DNA of 64,000 nt. Origin: an uncultured Oscillospiraceae bacterium (lineage in GTDB: Bacteria; Bacillota; Clostridia; Oscillospirales; Acutalibacteraceae). The translations under genes and the position numbers were made by a program. A model generated the notes under the pieces. That model saw only the letters and a list, made by a program, of their open reading frames with translations, did no database searches and was not told where the DNA came from. Where the stretch lies: contig URFL01000003.1 in assembly GCA_900547105.1 (NCBI GenBank), forward strand, positions 134,214 to 198,213. Direction: 5' to 3'. Positions 16,926 to 27,100 of this stretch are shown here, piece by piece (positions within the stretch are counted from its first letter, which is position 1; each line of letters begins with the position of its first letter).

Positions 16926-18197
16926 TCATTTTTGAACGTCGGTGCCCTCAAATTCGTGGGTCCAATCGTCGATCTTGCCGAAGCTGTACACGGTGGTGTA
17001 GCCCAGCTTCCGCGCTTTTTCCAGCGCCTGCTGGCTGCGGGTGCCTTTCACGCAATAGAAGATCAGCTCGGTCGACTTGTCCGGATACTTCTCGGGCAGG
17101 GTGGTTTCGATGCTGCCCACCGGCAGATTCACCGCGCCTTTGATGTGGCGGGGAGCGTATTCGTCCGGTTCGCGCACATCAATGATCACCGCGCCCTGCT
17201 GCTGATGCTGTAGCGCCGCATCGGATTTGATGCCGTATTGCCGCACCGCTTCGGTATCCACCACCACAGCGGTGAACTGCTCGCCGACCACCGCGACCTT
17301 GCCGCCGTTGTATGCCACCGCGGTCAGATTGCCGCCGCCGACCTCCTCGGTCTTGAAGCACTGGGCGCAGTCGGGAATGGTGTAGATGCGCCCCTTGTTG
17401 CAGGACATATACCACTGGTCGCCATCCCACGCCTGACCGCTCACCGTCAGATCCGACACATCCTGCGGCGCACTGTTGTAATAGGACAGGTCGCGCACCG
17501 TCCAGACCTCGCCGGACAGGGTGGTCGCCACCACAGCGCCCTCTTTTTCGTCCTGGCCGATCGCGCTGAAGATGGTGCCACTCCAGGTGATGCGGCTGAA
17601 CGAGGTCTTTTTCTGGTAATAGTCGTTATACTCCATAATCCGCCAATCGGTCAGATTTTCCGAGATAACGGCTTTGCCGCTGTCGGTCACGCCGATGCAC
17701 AGCTCGTTGCTGGCAGCCAGACCGGTGATGGTATCGGTCACCCCGCTGCTCAGCGATTTCCAGCTTTTTCCGTCCTCGCTGTACAGCAGCGTGCCGTCGG
17801 TGCCGCCCGCCACATACCGCTCGTTCCAGCGGGCAATGGCATACAGATCGGCGTCCACGCCGGCGCTGCGTTTTTCAAAGTTGGTGCCGTCCTTCGAGAA
17901 CACCACCGTGCCCTCATCGCCCACCGCCAGCAGCTCGCCGTTATACGCGACAATGTCGCGCAGCGTCACGCTGACCGGGCTTTTCAGATCGGTTGCTTTT
18001 TTGGTGTCCACATCCACCGTGCTGATCTTGCCGTCGGTGCCGACGGCGACAAAATCCATATGGTAAGGCGCGATCGCGCGATACCCTGCCGTTTCCGGCG
18101 TTTTGTCCGTTTTCTTTGATTGGCAGCCAGCAGCCACGCCCATCAGCATCACCCCCGTCATCATCAGCGACAGGCCACGCATTATCTGTCGTTTCAT
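16926..18197 (-). CDS. Lipoprotein with propeller-like repeats and C-terminal rhodanese domain
   Basis: A 423-residue exported lipoprotein. The signal peptide ends in a VAAGC lipobox (Cys about 25). Residues about 45-320 contain repeated segments such as LLAVGDEGTVVFSKDG and YVAGGTDGTLLYSEDGKSW, as in BNR/Ycf48-type beta-propellers. The last 100 residues are a rhodanese domain with IIDVREPDEYAPRHIKGA and the active-site cysteine (about Cys382) in FYCVKGTRS. Rhodaneses carry sulfane sulfur on that cysteine. The ATG at 18197 follows CGGAGG; an upstream in-frame codon at 18236 precedes the RBS. Outside-facing rhodanese fused to a propeller is unusual; function unknown. Confidence 0.85.
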   Translation of the reverse strand: MKRQIMRGLSLMMTGVMLMGVAAGCQSKKTDKTPETAGYRAIAPYHMDFVAVGTDGKISTVDVDTKKATDLKSPVSVTLRDIVAYNGELLAVGDEGTVVFSKDGTNFEKRSAGVDADLYAIARWNERYVAGGTDGTLLYSEDGKSWKSLSSGVTDTITGLAASNELCIGVTDSGKAVISENLTDWRIMEYNDYYQKKTSFSRITWSGTIFSAIGQDEKEGAVVATTLSGEVWTVRDLSYYNSAPQDVSDLTVSGQAWDGDQWYMSCNKGRIYTIPDCAQCFKTEEVGGGNLTAVAYNGGKVAVVGEQFTAVVVDTEAVRQYGIKSDAALQHQQQGAVIIDVREPDEYAPRHIKGAVNLPVGSIETTLPEKYPDKSTELIFYCVKGTRSQQALEKARKLGYTTVYSFGKIDDWTHEFEGTDVQK

Positions 18198-18247
18198 ACT
18201 CTCTTCCTCCGAAAAATCTGCCGGAATTTCCGGCATTACTCGGTTTT

Positions 18248-18276
18248 ATTGTAGCACAGTTGCCGGTGCAGAACAA
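18248..18276 (-). promoter_or_regulatory. Promoter of rhodanese lipoprotein
   Basis: On the minus strand TTGTTC (18271-18276), 17 bases, TACAAT (18248-18253). Confidence 0.7.
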
Positions 18277-18323
18277 GCGATTTTTCCGCTATATTCAGTC
18301 AAAATTTGACCTGTAAACAGCCA

Positions 18324-18361
18324 TTGTCCCGAAACAGGCAAAATTGCCTGTTTCGGGACAA
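18324..18361 (-). terminator. Perfect hairpin after beta-helix dockerin gene
   Basis: 18-base perfectly complementary arms (TTGTCCCGAAACAGGCAA and its complement) with a two-base loop, six bases past the stop. No strong T-run follows, so it may act as a stabilising 3' hairpin rather than a classical terminator. Confidence 0.6.
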
Positions 18362-18367
18362 CGATCA

Positions 18368-21300
18368 TCAGTCTTTGGCGGGGAAGCTGGTGCGCTGACC
18401 GTTCGCGTATTGCAAAATCACCAACGCATCGGCGGCGGTCACGCTGCCGGAGCCATCCACATCCGCCATATACTGCTGGCGGCCATCCAGCGTGATGCGC
18501 CCCGCTGCGTGCTGCAGCGTCATCAACGCATCCATCACATCCACCTTGCCGGTCTGGGTCACGTCGCCGTGAGCCAGCTTTTTCAGACCTTTTTTGGCGG
18601 TTTGCAGCGCTTTTATCGCCGTATCCACCATCGTCTGGCTGGCGTTGCCGTCCGCCAGCAGGGCGGTCGCTTCGTCCAGCGCCGTTTTATACGCTTCGTA
18701 CGACACGGCAGTGTAGCGATTGCCATCCACCGGGCTGTCCTGCTCGGTTTTGAGCGCCGCCGCCAGCGCCGTGGTATCGGCGTGCTCGGTCAGCGCCGCA
18801 TAGGCGGCGTTCAACGATTCCAGCGCCTCCAACACCTCAGTCGCCAACGACTGTTTGTTGTCGCTGACCGCCTGTGCCGCCGCTTTGGCGGTTTGGTAGG
18901 CAGAATAGGACTGCGGCGTGTAGCGCGACTCGTCCACCGCGCGCAGCAGCGCCTGCTTCAGCTGCATTTGCAGTTCGGGCAGCACATCGCCCACGATGCA
19001 CACATCCGAAAGCGTCATGGTGTAGGTGCCCGCTGCCTTGTTCAGGCTGTCGATATACATCTGCAGCCGGCTGACATTCGCCCAGCTCAGATCGCCGTTC
19101 TTTTCCGCATTGGACAGCGGCAGCATGATATAGTTGGCACCGCTGTGCAGATTCGGCAGGTTGGCTTTGATATCGTAGGTATTTTCGCCCTTGACCTTGG
19201 TGGAGCCCAGCTTGATCTTACCGGTGCTGAACACCTGATCGTCCGCCGCCTGGTTGTCTTTTTCCAGCGTCACGGTCATCCGCAGATACAGCTTGTTGCG
19301 GTCATAGGCGGACAGGTCAATCGTTTTGTCGGCGGTTTTCCATCCGGTGTTGACCGCGCCCTGCGCCGGCGAAGTCACCTTGTAGCTGCCCTCGGCTTTG
19401 GTGAAGCGTCCCAGCACCACCAGCGCGCCGTCCGGCTGCAGCTGATCCAGCAGCCGCTGCAATTCGGTCGCCGCCTGATCCACCTGTGCGACCGTAGCGG
19501 TTTCGCTGTTGTACAGCTCTTCCGCCTTCTGGCGCAACGACTGGTACTGCTGCATTTCCGCATCGGTGTGACCGGCGGGATCCAGCACGGTATCCAGCGC
19601 TTTTTTCAGCGCCAGCTTCTGCCGGTTGAGCGCCGTCAAGTCCACAATGCGGGCAGCGCTGGTGGTCATGGTGAATTTGCCTTTGTAATTGTTCAGACTA
19701 TCAATATAGATGCGCACGCGGTTGACCGAACGCAGATTCAGCGCCAGCGCATTTTGTCCCGCCGCCGTGCCCGGCTGGGCATCCGACAGCTTGAGCGACA
19801 GCACATTTTCGCCGGTATGCAGTCCCAGCTGCTCCATCGACCAGTAGTTCCACTGCTCGCGACCATCCGCATCCACCGACCGCAGCTGCAGCCGACCGGC
19901 GCGGTAGAGATTTTCGTCCGGCTCGGTAGCGCCCTCTTTGGTCAGCGTCACGGTCAGCTGCAAACGCAGCGTATCCGCGTTGTAGCCCGACAGATTTACG
20001 CCGCGGTCGGCGCTGCCGCCGTCCACCAGCTGCCAGCCGGTTTCTACAATGCTGCCTTTTTGCCCATCCGCCAGCTGGCTGTTGTCCGCTTCCTTCGTGG
20101 TGGCGAGCGCCGAGAAGTTCATCAGCGTTTCTTTGGCGGACAGCTCCGGTCCGTTATAGGCTTTGATGACATCGGCGTTCGGCCAAATGTTGATATTCAG
20201 CCGATCGCGGCATTCCAGGTTGCCGATCACCTTGCCGAACGAGCCGGCTTCGTAGGTGAAGTTGGGCACATAGCCGTTGTCGTTGTTGTTGTTGGAGATG
20301 ATGGTGGAGGCAAGCACATTCAGCGTGCCGCCCTGCTTGACCACGCCTTTGTACACGCACCACGAGAAATACTGCACCAGATCCACGGTGCCGCCCTCGA
20401 CATACACGAGGTTGGAGCGCGCATCCCACGCGTCCGCGTTGTATAGGCTCACGCGGCCCTCAAATCCGGGCAGCGTTTTGACATTGTAGCCGCCCTGCTG
20501 TTCTTTGAACACGCCCATCGAGCTGACGATGGCGAGGTTCGCCTTGCTGCCGGCGGTGCCGACCACGCCGTTGGTCGCGGCGTCAAACGCCACGCCCCAC
20601 ATCACACCGTCAAAATCACCGCCGGTGTAGGGGTCGGATTTCAACACGATCTGCTCCGCCACAATGATATTGAAGCAGGAGAAGAAGTTGACATTTTTCA
20701 CATCACCCAGAATCAGGCCTTTGACCACGCGGGTGGTGTAATCCTCCATCAAGTCGTTGGTGGAGGTGACACCGTCGCTGCTGATATCACCGCCCGGCCG
20801 GTTGGGATACCGCCACTGCTGCACCCAGCCGGAGTAGTTGAAGTGCAGATTCTGCACATAACCGCCGTCAGTGCCGTGACCCATCTCCAGCGTGGCATAC
20901 ATCGCCGCGCCGGTCACATCGGTGATCACGATGTTGTCGCAGCGGTTGGTCATCGCGTCGATCGCGGTGTAGGTCGCGATCATGGTCATATTCTGGATCC
21001 AGGTGTTCTTGTTGGCGCGCACCGTGGGGGGATAGGCGTGCACCGTTTCGTTGTCGTTGTAGCCCTCTTTATCGGTATAGCCCTGTTCGGGATACGCCAC
21101 CGAGAAGCCTTTCACGCCCGCGCCCTCCGCCAGCGTGATCAGCGGCGCGCCGTTCACGTTGTCCTTGTTGCCGTAGGCAAAGATCTGGGTGCCGCGCTCG
21201 GTGCTGTTGCCGTAGTGCGCGGATTCAAAGGTACCGCGCAGCTCCACGCCGGTGGGAACGGTCAACGCGCCGTTGACGCGATACACGCCCGCCGGCAGAT

Positions 21301-23440
21301 ACACGGTACCGCCGCCGGCGGCACCCGCCGCGTTCAGCGCGTTTTGGATCGCGCCGGTCGAATCCTGATCGGGAAGTCGGTCCACAGCCCCCACCGCCGC
21401 GCCGTAATCCAGCACGTTGAAGATCTTATCGGTCGCCGGCTTCACATCCGACACATAGGTGTAGTCGTAGTCCGGCGTGTGCGTGATCTCGCCGTTTTGA
21501 TCGTCCCGCGTGATGCGGTTGTCGTCGGAGCTCCACTCACCGGCAAACGAGTTACCCAGCAGGATCGCCTGACCGGCATTGTCGCCCAGCGTGATCGGTT
21601 TTTCTCTTTTCAAGAAGGTACCGTTGGAGCAGGTCAGATATCCCGCGCCCATATAGATCGCCGTGTCGCTCCACTCGGCAAAGGTGCAGTCGTTGAAGTT
21701 GATGCCATACCGGCCGGAGGTCTTATCCGACCAGAAACCGGCTTTGCCGCCTTTGAACGAGGTGGTGGACACCACAATGGTCGCGTTGGGATAATAATCC
21801 ACCCGCATACCCTTTTGCTCGTAGGCGCTGTAGTCCGGCTTGGGAGCATAGTACATACCGTACTGCTTCGCTTCAATATCCGAATAGGTCAGCTGGAAGC
21901 CCGGATAGCCGACATTTTCCATATACACGCCGATTTGGACATTGCGCGCAATCAGTTTGCCGGCGGCGATGTTGCCGGGCACCACTTTGTTGCCGGGATC
22001 GTCCGGAACCGCCGTCAGCAGCAGCGCGTATTTGGCGTGGTTGATGTTCAGATCATACCAATAGCCCCAGTCCTGCTCGCCCGCCTGGATGGCGACCAGG
22101 TTGTTTTCGACATAGGTATTCAGCGTGGCCAGCTGCTGCTCGTTCGGCGCACCGGCGAGACCGCTTTCCGCCCAATAGCGGGTGTCGAACGAGACGTTTT
22201 CGATACGCGGAATATCATAGGCATAAGCGCCATGGATACCGCGGTTCAGCACCGTGCCGTGCATCTGCCGCACCAGCATGGACGAACAGCTGTTGTTATA
22301 CAATCCGTAATAGGAGTTATACAGCGTCACATTGATAATATCGGTGTGGCCCTGGCCATAAATGGTTGCTGGGTACGCCACCGGCTTTTCGGCATCCTGT
22401 TCGGGGTACCATACGCTGATATCCCGCAGGCAAGCGCCGCTGGACATGGAAATGAACGGCAGTGCGGTCGGGTCGGTCTCATTTTTGCCGGCATACGCCA
22501 TCAAAATGGTGCCTTTGCCAATACCGCCCTCGTCCGGGTCGACCCATTCGCCGCGCAGCGTCACCGCGCTCGGAAGGTTCAGCGTGCCGCCCACCTTGTA
22601 GCGACCGGCGGGCAGAAATACCACGCCGCCGTTCGGCAGCTTGTTGATGCTGTCCTGAATCGCGAGGGTCGAATCCATTTGACCGGTTTTATCCGCGCCC
22701 AGCTCGGTCGCGTCCACCGCATACACGATGGTATCCATCGAGGACATCCCCTCCGAAGAGGTTGCCACCCGCGGCGCAGTGGTGGCGACGTCGGTCTGGG
22801 TCGTATCCACCAGATAAACATTGGAAAGAGTCATGGTGAAGCCATAATTCTTATCCACCGTATCAATATAAAAGTTCATCCGGTTCAAAGTGGTGGTATC
22901 AAACACGCCCTTGGTGTTGATGTTGTTGTTCGCCACCCATTGTGCCAGGTTCATCGACACGGTGTTGCGACCCATACGCAAGCGCAGCGGGCGCACCGAA
23001 AAACCGATGTTGTGTTCGACGTTGCCGTTGCCCGCTTCGGGGTCGCCCGATACATTGGCACGATCCATCGACCGCAGCTTGATAAAACCGCCGCGGAACA
23101 GTTGGTTTTTGTCGATATCGTCCGGCAGCGTTACGCCCTCTTCCAGCGCCAGCTCCACCGTCATGCGGATCGACAGCTTGTTTAAGTCATGATGACTGAT
23201 GTCGATGCCTTGTTCGGCGGAAGCGCCGTCGGCATATTGCCAATCGGACCGCAAAATCTTTTCTCCATCTGTTTGCGAGTGGTACGTGCGTTCCATCGCC
23301 GAAAAGTGCGCCACCAACGGGGTGGTGTCGTAATCCTCGGCCAGAACAGTGCCACCCAGCGGCGTCAGCAGCGTGGGCACCAGCACCAACAAGCTGGTCA
23401 GCGCCGCGATACCGCGGTTCCATAACGATCTTGGCTTCAT
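18368..23440 (-). CDS. Secreted double beta-helix protein with type I dockerin
   Basis: About 1690 residues. After a signal peptide (to about residue 35) come: a repeated beta-sandwich-like module (about 45-210), a pectate-lyase-3-type beta-helix (238-670; GGVVFLPAGRYKVGG), a second one (673-1097; FNVLDYGA, GGTVYLPAGVYRVNG), a second module copy (1110-1265), a FIVAR helix pair, a third module copy (1335-1480), FIVAR repeats, and a dockerin (1625-1690) with two Ca-binding repeats (VMDALMTLQHAAG, AADALVILQYANG). Dockerins bind cohesins of a scaffoldin, so this is probably a cellulosome-type or wall-bound polysaccharide enzyme. Substrate unknown. The ATG at 23440 follows GAAAGGGG. Confidence 0.85.
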   Translation of the reverse strand: MKPRSLWNRGIAALTSLLVLVPTLLTPLGGTVLAEDYDTTPLVAHFSAMERTYHSQTDGEKILRSDWQYADGASAEQGIDISHHDLNKLSIRMTVELALEEGVTLPDDIDKNQLFRGGFIKLRSMDRANVSGDPEAGNGNVEHNIGFSVRPLRLRMGRNTVSMNLAQWVANNNINTKGVFDTTTLNRMNFYIDTVDKNYGFTMTLSNVYLVDTTQTDVATTAPRVATSSEGMSSMDTIVYAVDATELGADKTGQMDSTLAIQDSINKLPNGGVVFLPAGRYKVGGTLNLPSAVTLRGEWVDPDEGGIGKGTILMAYAGKNETDPTALPFISMSSGACLRDISVWYPEQDAEKPVAYPATIYGQGHTDIINVTLYNSYYGLYNNSCSSMLVRQMHGTVLNRGIHGAYAYDIPRIENVSFDTRYWAESGLAGAPNEQQLATLNTYVENNLVAIQAGEQDWGYWYDLNINHAKYALLLTAVPDDPGNKVVPGNIAAGKLIARNVQIGVYMENVGYPGFQLTYSDIEAKQYGMYYAPKPDYSAYEQKGMRVDYYPNATIVVSTTSFKGGKAGFWSDKTSGRYGINFNDCTFAEWSDTAIYMGAGYLTCSNGTFLKREKPITLGDNAGQAILLGNSFAGEWSSDDNRITRDDQNGEITHTPDYDYTYVSDVKPATDKIFNVLDYGAAVGAVDRLPDQDSTGAIQNALNAAGAAGGGTVYLPAGVYRVNGALTVPTGVELRGTFESAHYGNSTERGTQIFAYGNKDNVNGAPLITLAEGAGVKGFSVAYPEQGYTDKEGYNDNETVHAYPPTVRANKNTWIQNMTMIATYTAIDAMTNRCDNIVITDVTGAAMYATLEMGHGTDGGYVQNLHFNYSGWVQQWRYPNRPGGDISSDGVTSTNDLMEDYTTRVVKGLILGDVKNVNFFSCFNIIVAEQIVLKSDPYTGGDFDGVMWGVAFDAATNGVVGTAGSKANLAIVSSMGVFKEQQGGYNVKTLPGFEGRVSLYNADAWDARSNLVYVEGGTVDLVQYFSWCVYKGVVKQGGTLNVLASTIISNNNNDNGYVPNFTYEAGSFGKVIGNLECRDRLNINIWPNADVIKAYNGPELSAKETLMNFSALATTKEADNSQLADGQKGSIVETGWQLVDGGSADRGVNLSGYNADTLRLQLTVTLTKEGATEPDENLYRAGRLQLRSVDADGREQWNYWSMEQLGLHTGENVLSLKLSDAQPGTAAGQNALALNLRSVNRVRIYIDSLNNYKGKFTMTTSAARIVDLTALNRQKLALKKALDTVLDPAGHTDAEMQQYQSLRQKAEELYNSETATVAQVDQAATELQRLLDQLQPDGALVVLGRFTKAEGSYKVTSPAQGAVNTGWKTADKTIDLSAYDRNKLYLRMTVTLEKDNQAADDQVFSTGKIKLGSTKVKGENTYDIKANLPNLHSGANYIMLPLSNAEKNGDLSWANVSRLQMYIDSLNKAAGTYTMTLSDVCIVGDVLPELQMQLKQALLRAVDESRYTPQSYSAYQTAKAAAQAVSDNKQSLATEVLEALESLNAAYAALTEHADTTALAAALKTEQDSPVDGNRYTAVSYEAYKTALDEATALLADGNASQTMVDTAIKALQTAKKGLKKLAHGDVTQTGKVDVMDALMTLQHAAGRITLDGRQQYMADVDGSGSVTAADALVILQYANGQRTSFPAKD

Positions 23441-23474
23441 AATATACCCCTTTCTCACATCCTGTGCATACACC

Positions 23475-23503
23475 ATCATACCCGATTTGCAAATGGTTGT
23501 CAA
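23475..23503 (-). promoter_or_regulatory. Promoter of beta-helix dockerin gene
   Basis: On the minus strand TTGACA (23498-23503), 17 bases, TATGAT (23475-23480), 35 bases before the ATG. Confidence 0.82.
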
Positions 23504-23821
23504 ATGCTTTTAATTATTTTCGTCATTTAGAGGGTATATGTAGTCGATTTGCACAATTTTCACTTGCCATTTTTGAATAAGCCGAAATCGCTATCCTCCA
23601 TATTCGCCCAAAGCTGCACCGGCGTTGCTGCACCGGCGCTTTCAGGAATATTCACACTATAACAGAATTTTCTATGGGATACAGAACTATGTGCGCTCTT
23701 CTCTTGCACTAGACAGAGCCCTGCACTAGACAGAACCGCGCTCGTTGTGCGGTATGAATGTTTTTTTCGTCGCACTACGTCGCACTATAAGATTGCACTA
23801 TGGAGATGATTTATATATAGC

Positions 23822-23854
23822 AAAAGCACCGACCGGATCGGTCGGTGCTTTTTT
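23822..23854 (+). terminator. Hairpin with T-run in the dockerin interval
   Basis: AAAAGCACCGACC and complement (arms 23822-23834, 23840-23852) followed by T. No plus-strand gene precedes it; it may back up the GH3 terminator on the other strand. Confidence 0.6.
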
Positions 23855-24052
23855 CTATCGGGGCCGCTTATTTACCGCGCTCGGTTTTGTTCTTTTGTTG
23901 CTTGCCGCGCGGTGCCTTGCCCTTTTCCCATGCCCGGCATTGCTCTTTTACTACACCCGGCTTTACCCTTTTTACCACGTCCGGCTTTCCCGTTTTTGTC
24001 GCATCCGGCTTTGCCGGTTTCGCCGCACGGCAGCTCTCTGTTTTTGCAAGCA

Positions 24053-24084
24053 CCAAAAGCCCGACCGTTTGGTCGGGCTTTTGG
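24053..24084 (-). terminator. Terminator after GH3 dockerin gene
   Basis: Perfect 14-base arms CCAAAAGCCCGACC and complement, about 45 bases beyond the GH3 stop; T-run on the minus strand. Confidence 0.82.
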
Positions 24085-24128
24085 CCAAGGCAACCGAGAG
24101 GTCACCTATTTGCTTGGTTATCGGAGAA

Positions 24129-27100
24129 TTACTCCTCCACCGGGAAGCTGGCGCGCGCGCCGTTCGCATGCTGCAGAATCAGCAGCGCATCCGCAGCGGA
24201 AACACCGGCTTCGCCGTCCACATTCGCCGCTTCCAGCTGTCTGTCAGACAGAGTGACCTTGCCAGCCACATTCTGCAGCGTCACCAGCGCGTCCACGATA
24301 TCCACGGTGCCATCCATGGTCACATCACCATAGGTGATCTGCACCAGAGCATCGATCGCCGCCTGCAGTTCTTTGCGGGCGTTGTTCAGCGCCAGCTGCG
24401 TTTTCGCGGTATCCACCAGACCCTCGGCCTTGGTGATCGCCGCCTGCAGCGCTTTCGCGGTGGTTTCGGTGTACTGGTTCTGGTTGATAGCTTTCGCCGT
24501 CGCCAGAACATCTTTCAGCTCTTTCGCATCCGGATCCGGCACATTCATATTTTCCGGACGGTTGCTCAGAATCTGAACATCTTTGATAGTCATCTTAACA
24601 CCGGTATCGTTGTTCCAGTTGATGACCTCATCCGCGTGGCTGTTGCCATACCGCGCGGTATCATTGTACATGAACACGCCGAACTGGGTCAGACGGCCAT
24701 CCTCCAGAATATCCACCGGAATCTCCTGCGTCACAGTCATCCATTCGCCGGCTTTGTTATAAGCGGTCATAACGGAGTTCTGCTCGCAGTTCATGCTGTA
24801 CCAGGTAGCAGAAGCATTGTCGTTGTTCGGGGTGCTCACATTCCAGAAGCGGGCACGACCGTTGCGCACCTCTTTCAGCCACTCGTCGTTGGTGGGCGCC
24901 GGATTCGTGTGGGTGGATTCCAGCTTGATCTGGTACTGCACCGTCACGGTGTAATCCGCCTCTTTGATCAGATCCACATCCTGTTTGAAGTTCAGTTCCA
25001 GGAAGTGCTGGTCAGCAGTCGACTGTTCGCCCTCCAGCAGGGTCGCCACCACACGGTTCGGACCGGTCTGGAGCTGCAGCACGCTGCTTACATCGCCCAG
25101 AGCGCTGACCGCACGGTTGACTTCCAGCTGCGTGGCGTCCGCTTTGTTCAGCAGCGCCTGCGCCTCGGCAATCTTCGCTTTGTACGTCGCCACCGACGAA
25201 GCGGTGTAGCGGGTCAGGTCGGTCACCTGATTATCCACGACCTTCTTCAGCGCGGTCTTATCCACCGTAATGGACACACCCAGCGCCTCGCGAGCCGCTT
25301 TCAGAGCATTGGTCGCGTCGATAATCTTCACGACATTTTCGCCCTTGATCACATTCTTGGCAACCGCCACAGCCTCTTTATAGGCCTTGACCGCAGCCGC
25401 GTCTTTGCAATCCTCGACCGCAACATTTTCGGTCAACAGAGCGTTCAGCTCTTCGCGTTTCTCATCCAAAGACTTATCGACCACACGGACATTTTCCAGT
25501 TTCGCCGTCGCAGTCACGCCGTCTTTCAGGTTGATGATACCGAAGAAACGATCCAGCTCGTTCCAGCTAATCTTACCGCGAGAAGTGTTGTTGCTGCCGG
25601 TATAGATCTGTTTGAAGGTCGCGCTTTCCGCACGGCCGTTACCTTTGCTCACTTCGGGCAGTTCCATCTCGCCGGTATTCGCGTTGGTCATTGCCAGCGG
25701 AATCACCACTTCGGTGGTACCCCAGTCTTTGATGTAATCGCCGACCGCCCAGCCGAAGTTGTGCTCGCCGTTGGTATCCATCGTACCGCCGAACACTTTC
25801 AGATCGGGGTCATCTTCTTTGTCCGTCTTATCGCTGGAACGCAGTTTGAACCAGCTGCCGTTGTTGAGCGAATCCTTGAAGGATTTGGTCGGGTCGGACG
25901 GAGACAGAGTGATGGTGAAACGCAGCTCCAGATTTTCCGCCTTGTGGGTGGTCAGGTCAACGATGGTGTCCTGATTGTCCGCGTTTTTGATCTTCTGCCA
26001 GTCGATGTAGATGTTTTTGCCGCTGGGGCTATACGAATAGGTCTTGTTCGCGCCGGGGAAGTTCGCCACCAGATAGGTGTAATCGACCACTTTGTCTTTC
26101 ACAGCCTTCAGGCTCTCGTACGCCGCGTCGATCTCCGCCTGGGTCGCGTTTTCGTTCAGCAGCACTTTGCGAGCTTTTTCCAGTTCCGCATAGTACGCGT
26201 TGAGCGAAGCCGGATCGTAATCGTCACCGGTAACTTTTACGCGAACCGCTTCTTCCAGCTTGGTGCGATCGGGAGCGTCGGTCACCCAAATCTGGGCACT
26301 CGCCACTTTGGTCGCGCCATTGAAGGTCGCGGTCACCTGCACGGTCACACGACCCTCGGCAGTAGCCGACAGCACGTTGCCGTTCAGCTTCGCCGAACCG
26401 GTGGTATCTTTCAAGATCTTATACGCATAGGTGGCCTGCGCATTTTTGTGCGCCGCCTGATCGCAAGTCGCGGTGGTCGCTTTCGCGTCCAGCGTGTAGC
26501 TCGCCGCCTGCGCTTTGGTCAGTTTCACATTTTCAAACGCGATCGCAGTGACATCGCACGCGTCCACCACGTTCACGGTATAGACCGCTTTTTCGCTGCC
26601 CTTGGTCAGGGTCACGGTCGCGGTACCCGGAACAGCTTTCGCCTGCTCCACATTCACGGTCACGCCGGAAGCCGCTTTCGCCGCCACGGTGGGAACGCTG
26701 CCGTTTTTCACGGTCACGTTGTAGGTGGTGGTGTCTGCATCAAAGTCAGCCACTTTGCTGCCGTTCACGGTCAGCTCGGTCGCTTTCACGGTCGTTTTCA
26801 CAGCCACCGGGAAGCTGGTTTCTTTGACTTCGCCGTTCTTGTAGGAAGCCTTCACGGTGATGGTCGCCGTGCCAGCCGCTTTACCGGTCACTTTGCCGGT
26901 CGCGTCCACGCTGGCCACTTCCGGTTTGTTGCTCGAGAATTCGACTTTCAGATCTTTGGCACCCATTTCCAGCAGGGTGTCATCTTTCAGCGACGCAGTC
27001 ACTTCGGTGGTCAGGCTTTCGCCCACATTGATCGCCAGAGCGCTCGCGTCCGCGGTAACCACATTGACCTGCTCGGCCAGAGCGCCGGTCACGGTCACTT

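Larger units (their letters stand above)
23504..24128. repeat. Repeat-rich interval between the dockerin genes
   Basis: No convincing gene. Near 23703-23740 TGCACTAGACAGARCC occurs twice. From about 23953 to 24025 an imperfect 24-base unit (core CCGGCTTTNCCGNTTTTNTC) is repeated about three times; read on the minus strand it would encode KP-rich octapeptides, but the only start is a TTG inside a terminator. The two terminator-like hairpins are listed separately. Confidence 0.6.

Noticed and set aside
18344..23185. Two long plus-strand frames (about 700 and 780 codons)
   Set aside because: Both are antisense to the beta-helix dockerin gene and show no domain or start signal.
23868..24056. 62-codon KP-rich minus-strand ORF
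   Set aside because: Its TTG start lies in a terminator hairpin and no ribosome binding site is present; kept only as a repeat observation.
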